This document shows positions 11,753 to 20,806 of a DNA stretch of 64,000 nucleotides, piece by piece. Under the pieces are notes generated by a model. That model had not been told where the DNA came from. It saw only the letters and a program-made list of their open reading frames with translations, and made no database searches. The stretch is taken from NCBI GenBank assembly GCA_963922205.1, contig CAWUHX010000009.1, positions 1,984,001-2,048,000 on the forward strand. Direction: 5' to 3'. The stretch is from Romanomermis culicivorax. Taxonomy: Eukaryota > Nematoda > Enoplea > Mermithida > Mermithidae. Within the stretch, counting starts at the first letter, position 1. Each line of letters opens with the position of its first letter. Position numbers and translations under genes: made by a program.

Positions 11753-14616
11753 TCATTTGGGTAAAAAGCAGAGACCACATGACTGGAATCAGGTGTGGTG
11801 GCACCACTAGTGTGTTTAGTCTTACCGGACGGCTTTGGAATCTGCAGTCCCTTACGACGTAGTAGACCTACTAGAGCGTATCCGACGGAGGGTTCCGGGT
11901 CGTTCAGAAGGGTGGACTCATCCTGTACCGTGAGTACGTGGTCTGAGTGGTCCCTTGGGCTCTGAGTAGCTCCTAGTGATTCAATCTCGGTGTCCGATAG
12001 CAGTGGCGCGTTTGGCACGGGTGATGCCGGAGCATCTGAATCACTTGGCTCACGGTATCGGCCTTTCTCTAGCGTGACTGGAGAGTTTCCAGGCGGAGGT
12101 CGAGGGCAACCTGACCTGTGCAAGGTCGACAAATGATGACTTGCCCGTCTAGAAGAGGCCCGGGATCCCCTGGTTGACCCACGTGATGAGGCAACTGAGG
12201 AGGCCCGTGAGTGTGGCCGAGAGATGGACGAAGCCCTGGACCGCGATCGTGATCCCGACCTGTGTGAGCTTCTTGAGAGAGCACGGGTGTTCTCCCACCA
12301 GGGGTCGATCTGGTCAATCTCCGGTGTGGTCAGCAGGAGGGGTAATTCTACCGCGTCCAGCCAACAAACATTACGTTGGTAGTCAAACATAATGTTCTTG
12401 AACTGTTCTAAGAAGTCCAGTCCGAGTATGAGGTCAACAGGTGCCCAGAAGGGAGACGTAGTCTTGCACACATGGAGATGTATATCGATCCGTGTGTTCG
12501 GCTGGCGGTTTCCGGGCAACATGATTTCATATGGTCCCGAAAGGATGGTATGAACGGCTTTACCATTGATGCTCATCAATGGGTTAAAGTCGTGATGTTG
12601 CTGGAACCCCATGACCGCCTTCGGACTTTCTTTAGCCAAGGCCTTATGAAGACGTTGGCTAATGATAGTGCGGGGGCAACCCGTGTCAAGGAAAGCAGGA
12701 GTTTCCTTGGTATCCAGCAGCACGACGAAACACGGTGTGATTTGGTCAAGCTGGGAGGGCACATCGTTTTGCACGTAGTGAAAACCGATCCAGCGTTGGA
12801 CTTTGCGGTAAAGACCCAACGGGGAGAAACAGCTAACAAACCTGACCTGTTTGCTCCGCAGACGGTAGCTGAGATAATAAGATACACCAAGATAGGCAAG
12901 GTATCCGACACCGATCAGCACTGTCAGGGTAATTAGGATGTTAAAGATCAACTGGACCGGCCCGCTCAGGACAGCATGCAAGCCCTGGGTGAGGGTGTGT
13001 TGTTGACCCGTAATAACATGGTTTGCTGCCAAACCGACACCTTCCAGAGAGGCCTTGATGTCGGTTCCTACCCCTGCAAAGGCCTGGTAAATGGCGTCTG
13101 GTTGCAGGGATAGACCAGCGGTAAAGTTTACCAGCCGGTTGAGTACCGCTTCAATTTGCTCAGTCTTGTAAACGTAGTGTTTAAAGAAGGCAAAGTTTGA
13201 AGGGGTCATTGCCAACTGGTCATGGAAGAGCGCCGGTGCCTCAAAGTGAGTGATGTTGAAACGCTGCTTCCAGAAAAGTTCCAGTGGGATGTGGCTCACA
13301 TAGACCGCGCCAGACTCAGTAAACCAGCCCGAGCGATTTCGGAAAATCCCTGTAAAGTGGTGATGACACGGCACAATTGGGCTAGATTTAATGAGATCTG
13401 GACCACCGGGGGTGGCGAAGTAGATGGTACCGCCGACCTGTACAGGTAAGTACTTGTAGCAAACGTTTCCCACCCGGTACGAGTGGTAAACGTAGGTGGC
13501 GTTGACCTTCTGACACGGCCATATTGTCAGTGCGTCGCCTGTGAATTCCGCCGTCAGGTCATTCCTCTGGAGGAATGCCCGGGCACCCAAGGTAGGGTCG
13601 AAGCGAAGCAACTGCCAAGTCAGATCAAGATAGCGTTGAGCGTGAGAGCAGAGCTCAAGCCACGTGAACCGGAAACCGTTAATTTCCGACTCCTTGATCT
13701 GCTGAGCCAGATAGTTCAGTTTGGCATTGACAGGATCGGGAGGGGTGTCCTTTGCCATTCTGAACAAGTTTTGGGTCAAATTGTATCTCCCATGGATGCG
13801 AAGGAGAAGACCCTGATCCGTCCGGACTGTGGTGGAACGTAGTTCTGGGCACAGTTGGAAGACGTGGGAGTTTCCCGGGATCTTGAGGGCAACCTGTAGA
13901 TCATCGATGATGACGTGGTTCCCTGACATGGACGCAGTGTAATTTCCCTTGGGGTGATAATGACACCGCGCCGTGAAGTTTTGTGCAGGCCAGACAATGA
14001 CCCCGTCTAGACTAGTGCACTGGCCTGCAGTGGGACTGCATCCACCTACATCGCCTAGGGTGCTTAGGGCCGTAGTGCCGTCCCACAAAGCGACTTGTCC
14101 CTCCTCGATGAAGAGGTTAGTCACTGTCTTGCAGACGTCGCTGCAGCACCATTCGTACATCACTTCCAATGTTTGGTTTGTGCTATAAAAGCCAGGGCGA
14201 ATGCCCACAAGTTTTTGTGAACCAAACATCTTAGTGCGATGTGCTAGCGTGCATGCCGCAGGCGCTAAGTGCTGAGTGGTAATGACGTCTGCAGTGATGC
14301 CCCTAGAGCCGAAGAAACCAGTGTTGGTGCAGACTTTGCGGGAGCGCAATGTGCATTTCCACGCTGTGGTTGTAATCGGGTCTGAACTAGGGACATACAC
14401 CGTAACATTCATGCGCCGCGGGCTCCATGAAGATTGCGGTGGTTTACACTCTACGCGCTGGGGTAACTCAAGTGGATGTCCGCTTCTTGAGAGACCGCAA
14501 AATTGATACTGAGCGGCCGGTGCTGACAAACTCACCCCTAGAAACAGTGATGTTACCAAGGTCAATTTTATTATCAAAAACAACTTTACAAATGTGATTT
14601 GTAAGTGTTCACTCAT
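11710..14616 (-). CDS. env: Env-like membrane glycoprotein fused to a first retropepsin (PR1) and an SR-rich tail
   Basis: The ATG at 14616 is followed by a hydrophobic signal segment (residues 10-31). An ectodomain of about 540 residues follows, with many paired cysteines and at least nine NX(S/T) sequons. Near its end come a Gly-rich amphipathic stretch and a transmembrane segment, '[20 protein letters not shown]' (plus-strand 12885-12965), with a basic stop-transfer. The frame continues without a stop into an aspartic protease: [10 protein letters not shown] active site at 12679-12687 and '[11 protein letters not shown]' about 80 residues later. An Arg/Ser-rich repeat tail follows at 12140-12280. 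The upstream sequence CTGACACTGCCCCTCAG is a plausible splice acceptor. The frame overlaps pol by about 43 nt. The fusion-protein class (gB-like, phlebovirus-like or other) cannot be decided from sequence by eye. Confidence 0.8.
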   Translation of the reverse strand: MSEHLQITFVKLFLIIKLTLVTSLFLGVSLSAPAAQYQFCGLSRSGHPLELPQRVECKPPQSSWSPRRMNVTVYVPSSDPITTTAWKCTLRSRKVCTNTGFFGSRGITADVITTQHLAPAACTLAHRTKMFGSQKLVGIRPGFYSTNQTLEVMYEWCCSDVCKTVTNLFIEEGQVALWDGTTALSTLGDVGGCSPTAGQCTSLDGVIVWPAQNFTARCHYHPKGNYTASMSGNHVIIDDLQVALKIPGNSHVFQLCPELRSTTVRTDQGLLLRIHGRYNLTQNLFRMAKDTPPDPVNAKLNYLAQQIKESEINGFRFTWLELCSHAQRYLDLTWQLLRFDPTLGARAFLQRNDLTAEFTGDALTIWPCQKVNATYVYHSYRVGNVCYKYLPVQVGGTIYFATPGGPDLIKSSPIVPCHHHFTGIFRNRSGWFTESGAVYVSHIPLELFWKQRFNITHFEAPALFHDQLAMTPSNFAFFKHYVYKTEQIEAVLNRLVNFTAGLSLQPDAIYQAFAGVGTDIKASLEGVGLAANHVITGQQHTLTQGLHAVLSGPVQLIFNILITLTVLIGVGYLAYLGVSYYLSYRLRSKQVRFVSCFSPLGLYRKVQRWIGFHYVQNDVPSQLDQITPCFVVLLDTKETPAFLDTGCPRTIISQRLHKALAKESPKAVMGFQQHHDFNPLMSINGKAVHTILSGPYEIMLPGNRQPNTRIDIHLHVCKTTSPFWAPVDLILGLDFLEQFKNIMFDYQRNVCWLDAVELPLLLTTPEIDQIDPWWENTRALSRSSHRSGSRSRSRASSISRPHSRASSVASSRGSTRGSRASSRRASHHLSTLHRSGCPRPPPGNSPVTLEKGRYREPSDSDAPASPVPNAPLLSDTEIESLGATQSPRDHSDHVLTVQDESTLLNDPEPSVGYALVGLLRRKGLQIPKPSGKTKHTSGATTPDSSHVVSAFYPNDIRTPLSKFSSTTG

Positions 14617-14644
14617 TTTCACAAATCTGGCCTGAGGGGCAGTG

Positions 14645-15358
14645 TCAGATTTCTTCTTCGTCGCTGTCAGACGAGATGGGTTCCTGGCCGGGGAAATCGA
14701 GGACCAATCCACCACACGAGTGGATTTCCCGGAGGATACCGACTTTTGGCGACCATGGGGTGACTGCCGTTGGGAACGGAGATTCCTCAACGATGCTGAC
14801 ATCTTCGTTAACCGGACGTAAGGTCTCGTCGACGGCCATGTGTTCAACGACAGGTGACTTGGTCGCAGCGGTCGGATATGTCTCTTGGGCTGGCGCCGGC
14901 GATTTGGCTTGGGCTGTTGCCGACGATGTGTTTTGGGCTGTTGCCGGCGGTGTAGGATCATTTGCGGGTTCCTTGGCCGGGGGCGAGGAAGCAGTAATGT
15001 CCATTTTTGTTGGCGATGTCGCGGCAACAGGTGGCGCTGCTGTCGGTGATGTAGCGGCGACAGCAGGCAGGGGGATCCGACTGGCCTGTTCGACTGCTCG
15101 GCGGACGGCATCGACCGAAGGCGAGGATGGCTCCCCATCCAATAAGAACTTCTCGACGGGCGAGATTGTGATAGTCCCATTGGCAATGAACTCGAGTGCC
15201 CGTCGGGCGACGTCGAGTCGTAAGAGTCGCATTGAAACAGGTGCCGCAAGCACCACGTCGGCGGCCGTGAGCGCTTCGACATGCAATGGCTCGTTGAGCA
15301 GAGTCCACGGCAAATGCGGGTATTTCTTGGCCAGGTCAACTGACCAGATGGCCAACAT
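14645..15358 (-). CDS. ORF X: unidentified 237-residue protein between gag and env
   Basis: The ATG at 15358 opens a frame shifted by -1 relative to gag and env; a TAA closes the frame just upstream at 15367-15365. Residues 1-105 look like a folded domain (beginning '[18 protein letters not shown]', with '[18 protein letters not shown]' and a helical '[15 protein letters not shown]'). Residues 106-185 are an Ala/Pro/Thr-rich linker, and the last 50 residues are acidic, ending DSDEEEI. The overlapping gag/env frame here is Ser/Arg/Pro/Gln-rich and looks like an out-of-phase read, so I take ORF X as the coding one. Its stop lies 29 nt upstream of the env ATG. I do not recognise the family. It could be a retroviral accessory or matrix-like protein. 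Confidence 0.55.
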   Translation of the reverse strand: MLAIWSVDLAKKYPHLPWTLLNEPLHVEALTAADVVLAAPVSMRLLRLDVARRALEFIANGTITISPVEKFLLDGEPSSPSVDAVRRAVEQASRIPLPAVAATSPTAAPPVAATSPTKMDITASSPPAKEPANDPTPPATAQNTSSATAQAKSPAPAQETYPTAATKSPVVEHMAVDETLRPVNEDVSIVEESPFPTAVTPWSPKVGILREIHSCGGLVLDFPGQEPISSDSDEEEI

Positions 15359-15467
15359 CGCGTCTTAGACGGGCGATGGCGCTGTGAACAAGAAAGCGAT
15401 AGAGTCGTGGACTGAGATAGATTTCTGGTTCCTACTCTAGGATCACCTGAAGAAGAAGGTAGTATAC

Positions 15468-16107
15468 CTGACAAATTCATGGGCTCGACCTGGTCGAGGA
15501 CTTCCATAGCCGAATCCGTGGGGATCGAAGGCGGTGGTCCTGGAGGGACGATGCGGGCCGGTGGCGCCAAAGACGTCGTATTTGCGGCTGGAGCTGGCTC
15601 GGCAGTCGTGGTTTTGGGGATGCAATACGATGCGAGGATGTTAGCGTGGCCAACAAACTGCGGTGTTGTCGAGGGGTCCAGAGTGACTGGCATTGCATAC
15701 CTCGGTGGTGGTGGTGGCAGCGGTATGTCCGATACATTTATCGGTACGGGTACCTGGGCTGCTTGGACCACTGAAAATCCAATACTGATTACGCAGACAG
15801 GATAACACTGTTGTGAAGGATCTGTCAGGTGTTCAGCAAGTGCCTCATCATCCAGATCAAGAGGATCTGGATGAGGAGGGCCATCGGTAGCCCCAACTGC
15901 GTTGTTGCGACGTATGGGCTGCTGATATTGGTTCCCCATCCCGTTAGGAGGGTGATAACCATTTCTCTGATGATACACATTTGTCCCCTGGGAGGAATAA
16001 CCAGTATTTTGGTAGTCATTCTCACCCGTGTTTGCCCGATTGCGCTGTGGACAGGCAGTTGATCGGTGCACTCGCACTTGACGACAATGAGGGCATGGCC
16101 TGTCACA
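15468..16107 (-). CDS. gag: Gag carboxy-terminal extension (zinc knuckles and Pro-rich tail), in frame after the TGA
   Basis: The gag frame continues directly after TGA 16110-16108 with CDRPCPHC, completing the first knuckle. It then gives a second, atypical CX2CX5HX4C knuckle, CPHCRQVRVHRSTAC. An Asn/Gln/Gly-rich stretch and a Pro-rich tail ('PLPPPPPRYAMP' and similar) follow. There is no ATG early in this segment, so translation must come from gag by readthrough or from an unmutated copy. The frame passes a good donor-like GTATAC at 15467 and an acceptor-like TTGTTCACAG ending at 15382. Removing this 86-nt segment gives a stop codon 6 nt before the ATG of ORF X. Past about 15467 frame 0 becomes Ser/Arg/Pro-rich and looks like the shadow of ORF X. 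Confidence 0.6.
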
Positions 16108-17187
16108 TCAGTCCGTGGGGTGGGCACGTGTACGGCAAAAATAACAGCGACCACCGTTAGCGGTGTTGTTACTGGGAGCGGCACCGGTGGGACGCTGGGC
16201 CCGGCAGTCGGCGTCGCTATGTGTACACAGTCCGTGGAAGGAGCACGTTTGAAGGTGTGCTCCCGACGAGCATCGCCCGGCGGACTGATTTTGTGTCGAC
16301 GGCTGTGGAGGCGGCGTCTGTTGGATTGGCGCTGGTGCACATTGCTGGGCCGTGAGCTTCGCTACGTGGGCCGTGAGCCTGGCCATTTCCTGTTTCAAGC
16401 GGCGAACCTCATCGGCGGAGGATGACGACGTTGGAGCGTTGCTCTGACGACCGTTTGCGCTTCTGTTAGGCATATCGGGATTATATCCGGCGTGTTTAGG
16501 TTCTGAAGAGAAAACGGCGTTAGATGGAGCAGTGTACCGGATCTCGTCCCGAAAGATTTGGGATTCTGCGTAACAGGCTGCCTTGAGTGTCTCTTCAAGA
16601 GTCGTAAACTCCCTAAACTTGATACTATCTCGGAGGACCGGCTTCAATCCTCGCAAAAAGATAAGTTTGATGATAGAATCTCGGACATCCGTCGCGAGAT
16701 CTGGATACGCTACCCTGGATAGTCTCTTGAGGTGCTCAAGGTAGACTATCGCGGACTCTGTCAGCTTCTGCAGTCGATCTTGGATCAGCTGCTGATGCAG
16801 ATCAGAGTCGCGCCCTACCGGAAAATCTCTCCGTAGAAAAGCCGTAAACTCTTCGTAGCGGGTAGGTATTGGAGTGCTACTGCTAAAGTCCCGGTAGGAG
16901 GCAAGAGCAGGACCCGTGAGGCATGACTCTAGAAAGGCGATTTTATACGCATGATCCGTTTGGCTTACACCCTGGAGTGTAAAGAAACAAGTAAGATGCG
17001 ACATAAAATCAGTGATAGACTCACCAAAAGCACCAGAGAAGGTGGGAGGGGCCATAAAGCTGGACACGGAAGGGTGCCTCCGACCATTCATGGCCTCTAA
17101 CTTTTGGTTGAGGGGTCCAAGAGCATTCTCAAATGCTGCTTGGACCTTGTTCTCGATCTGTGAAGGGAGATCAGCTTCGGACTTCAT
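16108..17187 (-). CDS. gag: Gag polyprotein, amino-terminal part up to an in-frame TGA
   Basis: This 359-codon ORF starts at ATG 17187, the first in-frame ATG after the leader. Residues 40-230 read as a Retrotrans_gag-type capsid region, including 'FMAPPTFSGAF' and 'DFMSHLTCFFTLQG' followed by the alpha-helical 'YLEHLKRLSRVAYPD' stretch. Residues 255-285 are a short coiled coil, 'DEVRRLKQEMARLTAHVAKL'. A Cys/His cluster, CSFHGLCTHSDADC, follows. The frame ends in CYFCRTRAHPTD-TGA-C. The TGA lies exactly between the His and the last Cys of a CX2CX4HX4C zinc knuckle, and the same frame stays open afterwards. Gag would package element RNA. The stop is either a nonsense mutation or a readthrough codon. 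Confidence 0.88.
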   Translation of the reverse strand: MKSEADLPSQIENKVQAAFENALGPLNQKLEAMNGRRHPSVSSFMAPPTFSGAFGESITDFMSHLTCFFTLQGVSQTDHAYKIAFLESCLTGPALASYRDFSSSTPIPTRYEEFTAFLRRDFPVGRDSDLHQQLIQDRLQKLTESAIVYLEHLKRLSRVAYPDLATDVRDSIIKLIFLRGLKPVLRDSIKFREFTTLEETLKAACYAESQIFRDEIRYTAPSNAVFSSEPKHAGYNPDMPNRSANGRQSNAPTSSSSADEVRRLKQEMARLTAHVAKLTAQQCAPAPIQQTPPPQPSTQNQSAGRCSSGAHLQTCSFHGLCTHSDADCRAQRPTGAAPSNNTANGGRCYFCRTRAHPTD

Positions 17188-19809
17188 GTCCGAGGGTTCG
17201 TTTTCGCGTAAGGTGGTTAGAACAGACGTCCTTGCCCGTGAAGCAATTAAGTCAAATTGAATAGAGAGCGGCTCACTGGTCTGTACAGGCTGGGTACTGA
17301 GATGGCAGGAACGACGGGGTGTCTCTATTGTGTAAAGTGAAAGTGAGTACTACTTTTGAATTCGCGGCGAAAGAGCGCGTGAATTCGGAAAACGCGTGCG
17401 CGACGGCGTTTGTGACGTAAACTTGATTTAGCTTAAGACTAGCGACCACGAAAAGGGAGCTAGAATGGAATAGGATTATAAGATGCAAGATCAGAGTACA
17501 TCAGGGTGACACAGAAGGGAATTTATCTGGTCGCCCGTGATGGACAGAGGCATGGCCTGAGATATGGGGGAATCGATCCAGTTGGGGCCTGGACCCGGCA
17601 ATTAGAATAGCCGAAAGGACAGAAGATCAGATATAAGAAGAGAGAAAAGGCGGTTTTTCCTGCCGAGAAATAAGATGACGGATGAACCCGCTCAGGAGGG
17701 ATTTTTCCTGGAGGTTCGACCGTTGTACTAGTTTACAAACCTTGGGGCGAGGCGGACTCGTAGCCGGCAAGATCCTACTCACCAGGAGTAGCGCATAAAG
17801 TGGCATAAAGTGAAAAGGATGTGGACAACTGAAAGTGAACTTAAAAGGGAGCAATAAATAGGGACAAAACTAATTTACAAACCCAGTTACGCAAAGGGGG
17901 GCGCGCAGTTACGCAACGGGCCTCACTCGCCAGGAGCGATTGCGATCTCTGTACAGTGTGATGGACTATACAGAGGTTCCGTGTTGGACAACATTTGCAA
18001 GTAACTTAGAGCCGTGTCCGAAACGGGAGCCCGCATTCCGAACAGAACGGACACTCTCCAGGAGTATTATATACAGCTGGTGGCCGGGTTTGCCGATCAC
18101 TGAGATGAAGTGAGGTTCGCAGGTCACACAGTGAAAGAGAGAAGGAGCACGGGTACCAAGGGTGCTATTCTGACACACTCAGTCAGTTAAAATGAATTAC
18201 TCTGGATGTTTTGAGGGCGCACCCGAAAACATCTAAGGGATCACGGGTACAAGGTGTCCCTGGGTGAATATGAGTGTAAAATAACTGAGGCGGACGCAGT
18301 TATGTATCGAGGTGTACTCAATACCTTCGCTGAGGCGGACTCAACGGTGCCTTTTACTTTACATGACTAACAGGGGTGGACCGCGGAGGCGGACTCTGGG
18401 TCAGTGGCGACTCTAGCGCGGGCATCGTTAAGCCAGTTAACAAAGGCATTCAAGTGAATAAAAAATGACAGGGGGTCCTATACACTCTAGGCCCAACCGG
18501 AGGCTGTGCCGCGGTCCCTCGGGAACCACTACGGCGGGGACACTAAAGAAGATCTATGTATGACAGCTCGATGAGATGAAAGAGAATGAGTGAATTTAGA
18601 TAAGAAATTTACAAGAAGATTGCTGAACCCTTGCAGACGTCAGACACAGGCAGTACCGACTGCAAATGCCCACCGTCTACATGAGTCAAACAACCAACCC
18701 AGCTGAGGCCGAGTGTAACTCGTTCAAACCTGCAGTTAAAGCTTGAAGCAGTCACGTGCTGATCAACAGTGCCGCTACCCGGGCGGACAACCTGATCAGT
18801 ACGCAGACTAGAGAGCATCTCAAGTGGTGTATATATGTGGACTGATGTTTCCCAGGCATCAGCCCCCAGACACACACAAACCCTTGGACAAGAGAGGTAG
18901 GTGATAGGACCATGCGCCAGCGACCACCTACAACTCAAGTGGAATACTCATAGGACCGACAGTAACCTGGTGCTGACGTCATAAGGTAGGGGTATGAACC
19001 AACACGTGACCTTGGTGCTGACTGCAGGTGCCTGGGATAAGAGTATCCAAGTATCATGTCGCAGTTGCAGACGCCAGGGGTGAGTGCCTAAGGCCAGCAA
19101 AACCCCTGCAGTAGCACGTAATGTTACTGTTGCGGAGACGTCAGAAATAGGATCATGTAACCTCAATTCCTGCTGCGAGAACATGATACATTGTCATTGC
19201 TGACGTCAGCAATAGGGCCCTGAAGCCAACTATCGGTATACAGCAACACGTGATGGTGCCGTTGCTGACGTCAAAAGGTGGAACCGAGGGTCTGATACCT
19301 TAAGTCAATGACATGAGATGCAGTTGTTGCAGACGTCAGATGTGGCACCCGTAAGACCTGCACATCTTCGAATGGTGACACGGTGCGTCACCATTGCTGA
19401 CGTCACACATGGGGTGCAGAGAACCAGTCAAACCTGTTACAACAAGGTTAGCTTCAGCTGTTGCAGACGTCAGAAGTCATTACTGCCGGAGTGTTAACTT
19501 AAACAACAACACGTAATGTCTGTTGCTGACGTCAGGAGTAGAACCCGGAGGGCTACCCACCCCTTAAAGCAACAGCAAGTGAAGCGGCTGTTGCAGACGT
19601 CAGTGGTTGCATCCGTGAGGCTGAACCACACAACAACAACAACCCGTAACGTTGTCGTTGCTGACGTCAACGAACATGACCCATAAAGTCTATGGTCTAG
19701 ATGCAACAACCCGAGGATAGAAGAGAAGAGACCTTACAGTAAGTAGAAATGAAGAAGAGAGAAACTTACGTAAGGGTGTCATACTGTAGCGGTGGCATCA
19801 GAAAAACAG

Positions 19810-19845
<36 letters not shown>

Positions 19846-20788
19846 TTGACAACGCTCAGATGACCGAGAAAAGAAAGGGGAGAAAAAAAACCAACAGAAC
19901 GGGAAATACGAGATTTGGACATACGCGTGTTAAGTGTGTAAACAGTAAATGGAAAATTTTGGGGCCGGAAAAGTGAGCAATTCCGACAGTTTCCGCCGAC
20001 ATACAAAAATACTGTACACAATTAACAGATCGCAGCCACGTATGACGTCCAGAATCATATATGGAGGGTGTACGGTATCATGGGGTCATGGACCGCCGAC
20101 AGTCGGGAGAGGCCGTCAACCCCTACAGCTGTGATACTAGTACCCGCGTATGGGTATACTGTAGTTACAGTACGGGAATGGGCACAGGCGTACTGTAATG
20201 GCACCCACCCGGAGGGCTACAGTATACCACCCAGGATTAGAGAAGGGGGTGAATAAGGGAAAAGAGACAGATAAGGTAGTTTACAACACAGATTAAGTAT
20301 GCAGAATGTACAGAATTAATCAGAGGAGAAATACAGAATACTCGATATATAACTCAACTCTGGGACAAATAACTCGACTCTGAGGATAAATAACTCGACT
20401 CAGGGGGAATTTATTACTCATAGGGGGTTATACACACGCATGAGATAATTATATACACAGGTAGATCACATTTAGATCACTCCTAAGGGCAAATCCCGTC
20501 TTACAGTAATTAAACTCGATGTTAAGGGATAAATTCCTGACCTACAGTAAAAACACGCGACTTGAGGGGAGGTTTCCAACCTACAGTAGCGGTAACCCGA
20601 AATAAGGGACATTCCCGACCCATTAGGCAGTAAACCCGAATGTGGGGGGGTCTCCGACTTATTGGATGGCTAGTACCCGATTTTAAGGGGGCTTGTCCGA
20701 CTTAAAATGGGAATTGACCCGACCTGGGGGTAGTTCCGACCCAAGGGTGAAGTTTTTGCACTTAAGGGCGAGTGCCAGACTTAAGGTC
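17188..20788 (-). other. 3.6-kb untranslated leader of the 16.2-kb element, built from several tandem-repeat blocks
   Basis: There is no long coding frame between the primer-binding site and the gag ATG. Reading plus-strand coordinates, the leader holds four blocks. The first is a set of repeats around GAGGCGGACTC (17750, 18335, 18385, with variants). The second is a GACGTC palindrome array (18636-19668). The third is a 31-nt T run (19814-19844, i.e. poly-A in the sense RNA) followed by unrelated sequence. The fourth comprises two short arrays, AAATAACTCGACTCTG at about 20345-20410 and CCCGA...AAGGGG...TCCGACTTA of about 50-bp period at 20500-20790. The length far exceeds typical Gypsy leaders. 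Confidence 0.7.
18636..19668. promoter_or_regulatory. Array of GACGTC (CRE/ATF-like TGACGTCA) palindromes in the retroelement leader
   Basis: GACGTC cores start at 18636, 18975, 19137, 19202, 19267, 19332, 19399, 19466, 19528, 19596 and 19663, with a degenerate GACGCC at 19070. The last nine are spaced 62-68 bp. From 19267 they alternate between GCTGACGTCA, a perfect CRE octamer, and GCAGACGTCAG. The intervening sequence is only loosely conserved (AACACGTGA-like blocks), so the palindrome is the constrained part. By analogy, the Drosophila gypsy leader carries a clustered Su(Hw) site insulator in the same place. A bZIP-bound enhancer or boundary is an inference. Confidence 0.75.
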
Positions 20789-20806
20789 GATTTTCCAGCC
20801 TCGCCA
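20789..20806 (-). promoter_or_regulatory. Primer-binding site
   Basis: Directly after the 5' LTR on the minus strand the sequence starts TGGCGAGGCTGGAAAATC. The leading TGG pairs with a tRNA 3' CCA end, as expected for reverse-transcription priming. The complement would give a tRNA 3' end ...CCTCGCCA with a G discriminator. I could not assign the tRNA; serine is possible because eukaryotic tRNA-Ser has G73. Confidence 0.65.

Noticed and set aside
14676-15368. 230-codon plus-strand ORF opposite ORF X
   Set aside because: Its length mirrors the GC-rich Ala/Pro coding strand and its composition (Gly/Ala/Val/Ser) is that of an antisense read.
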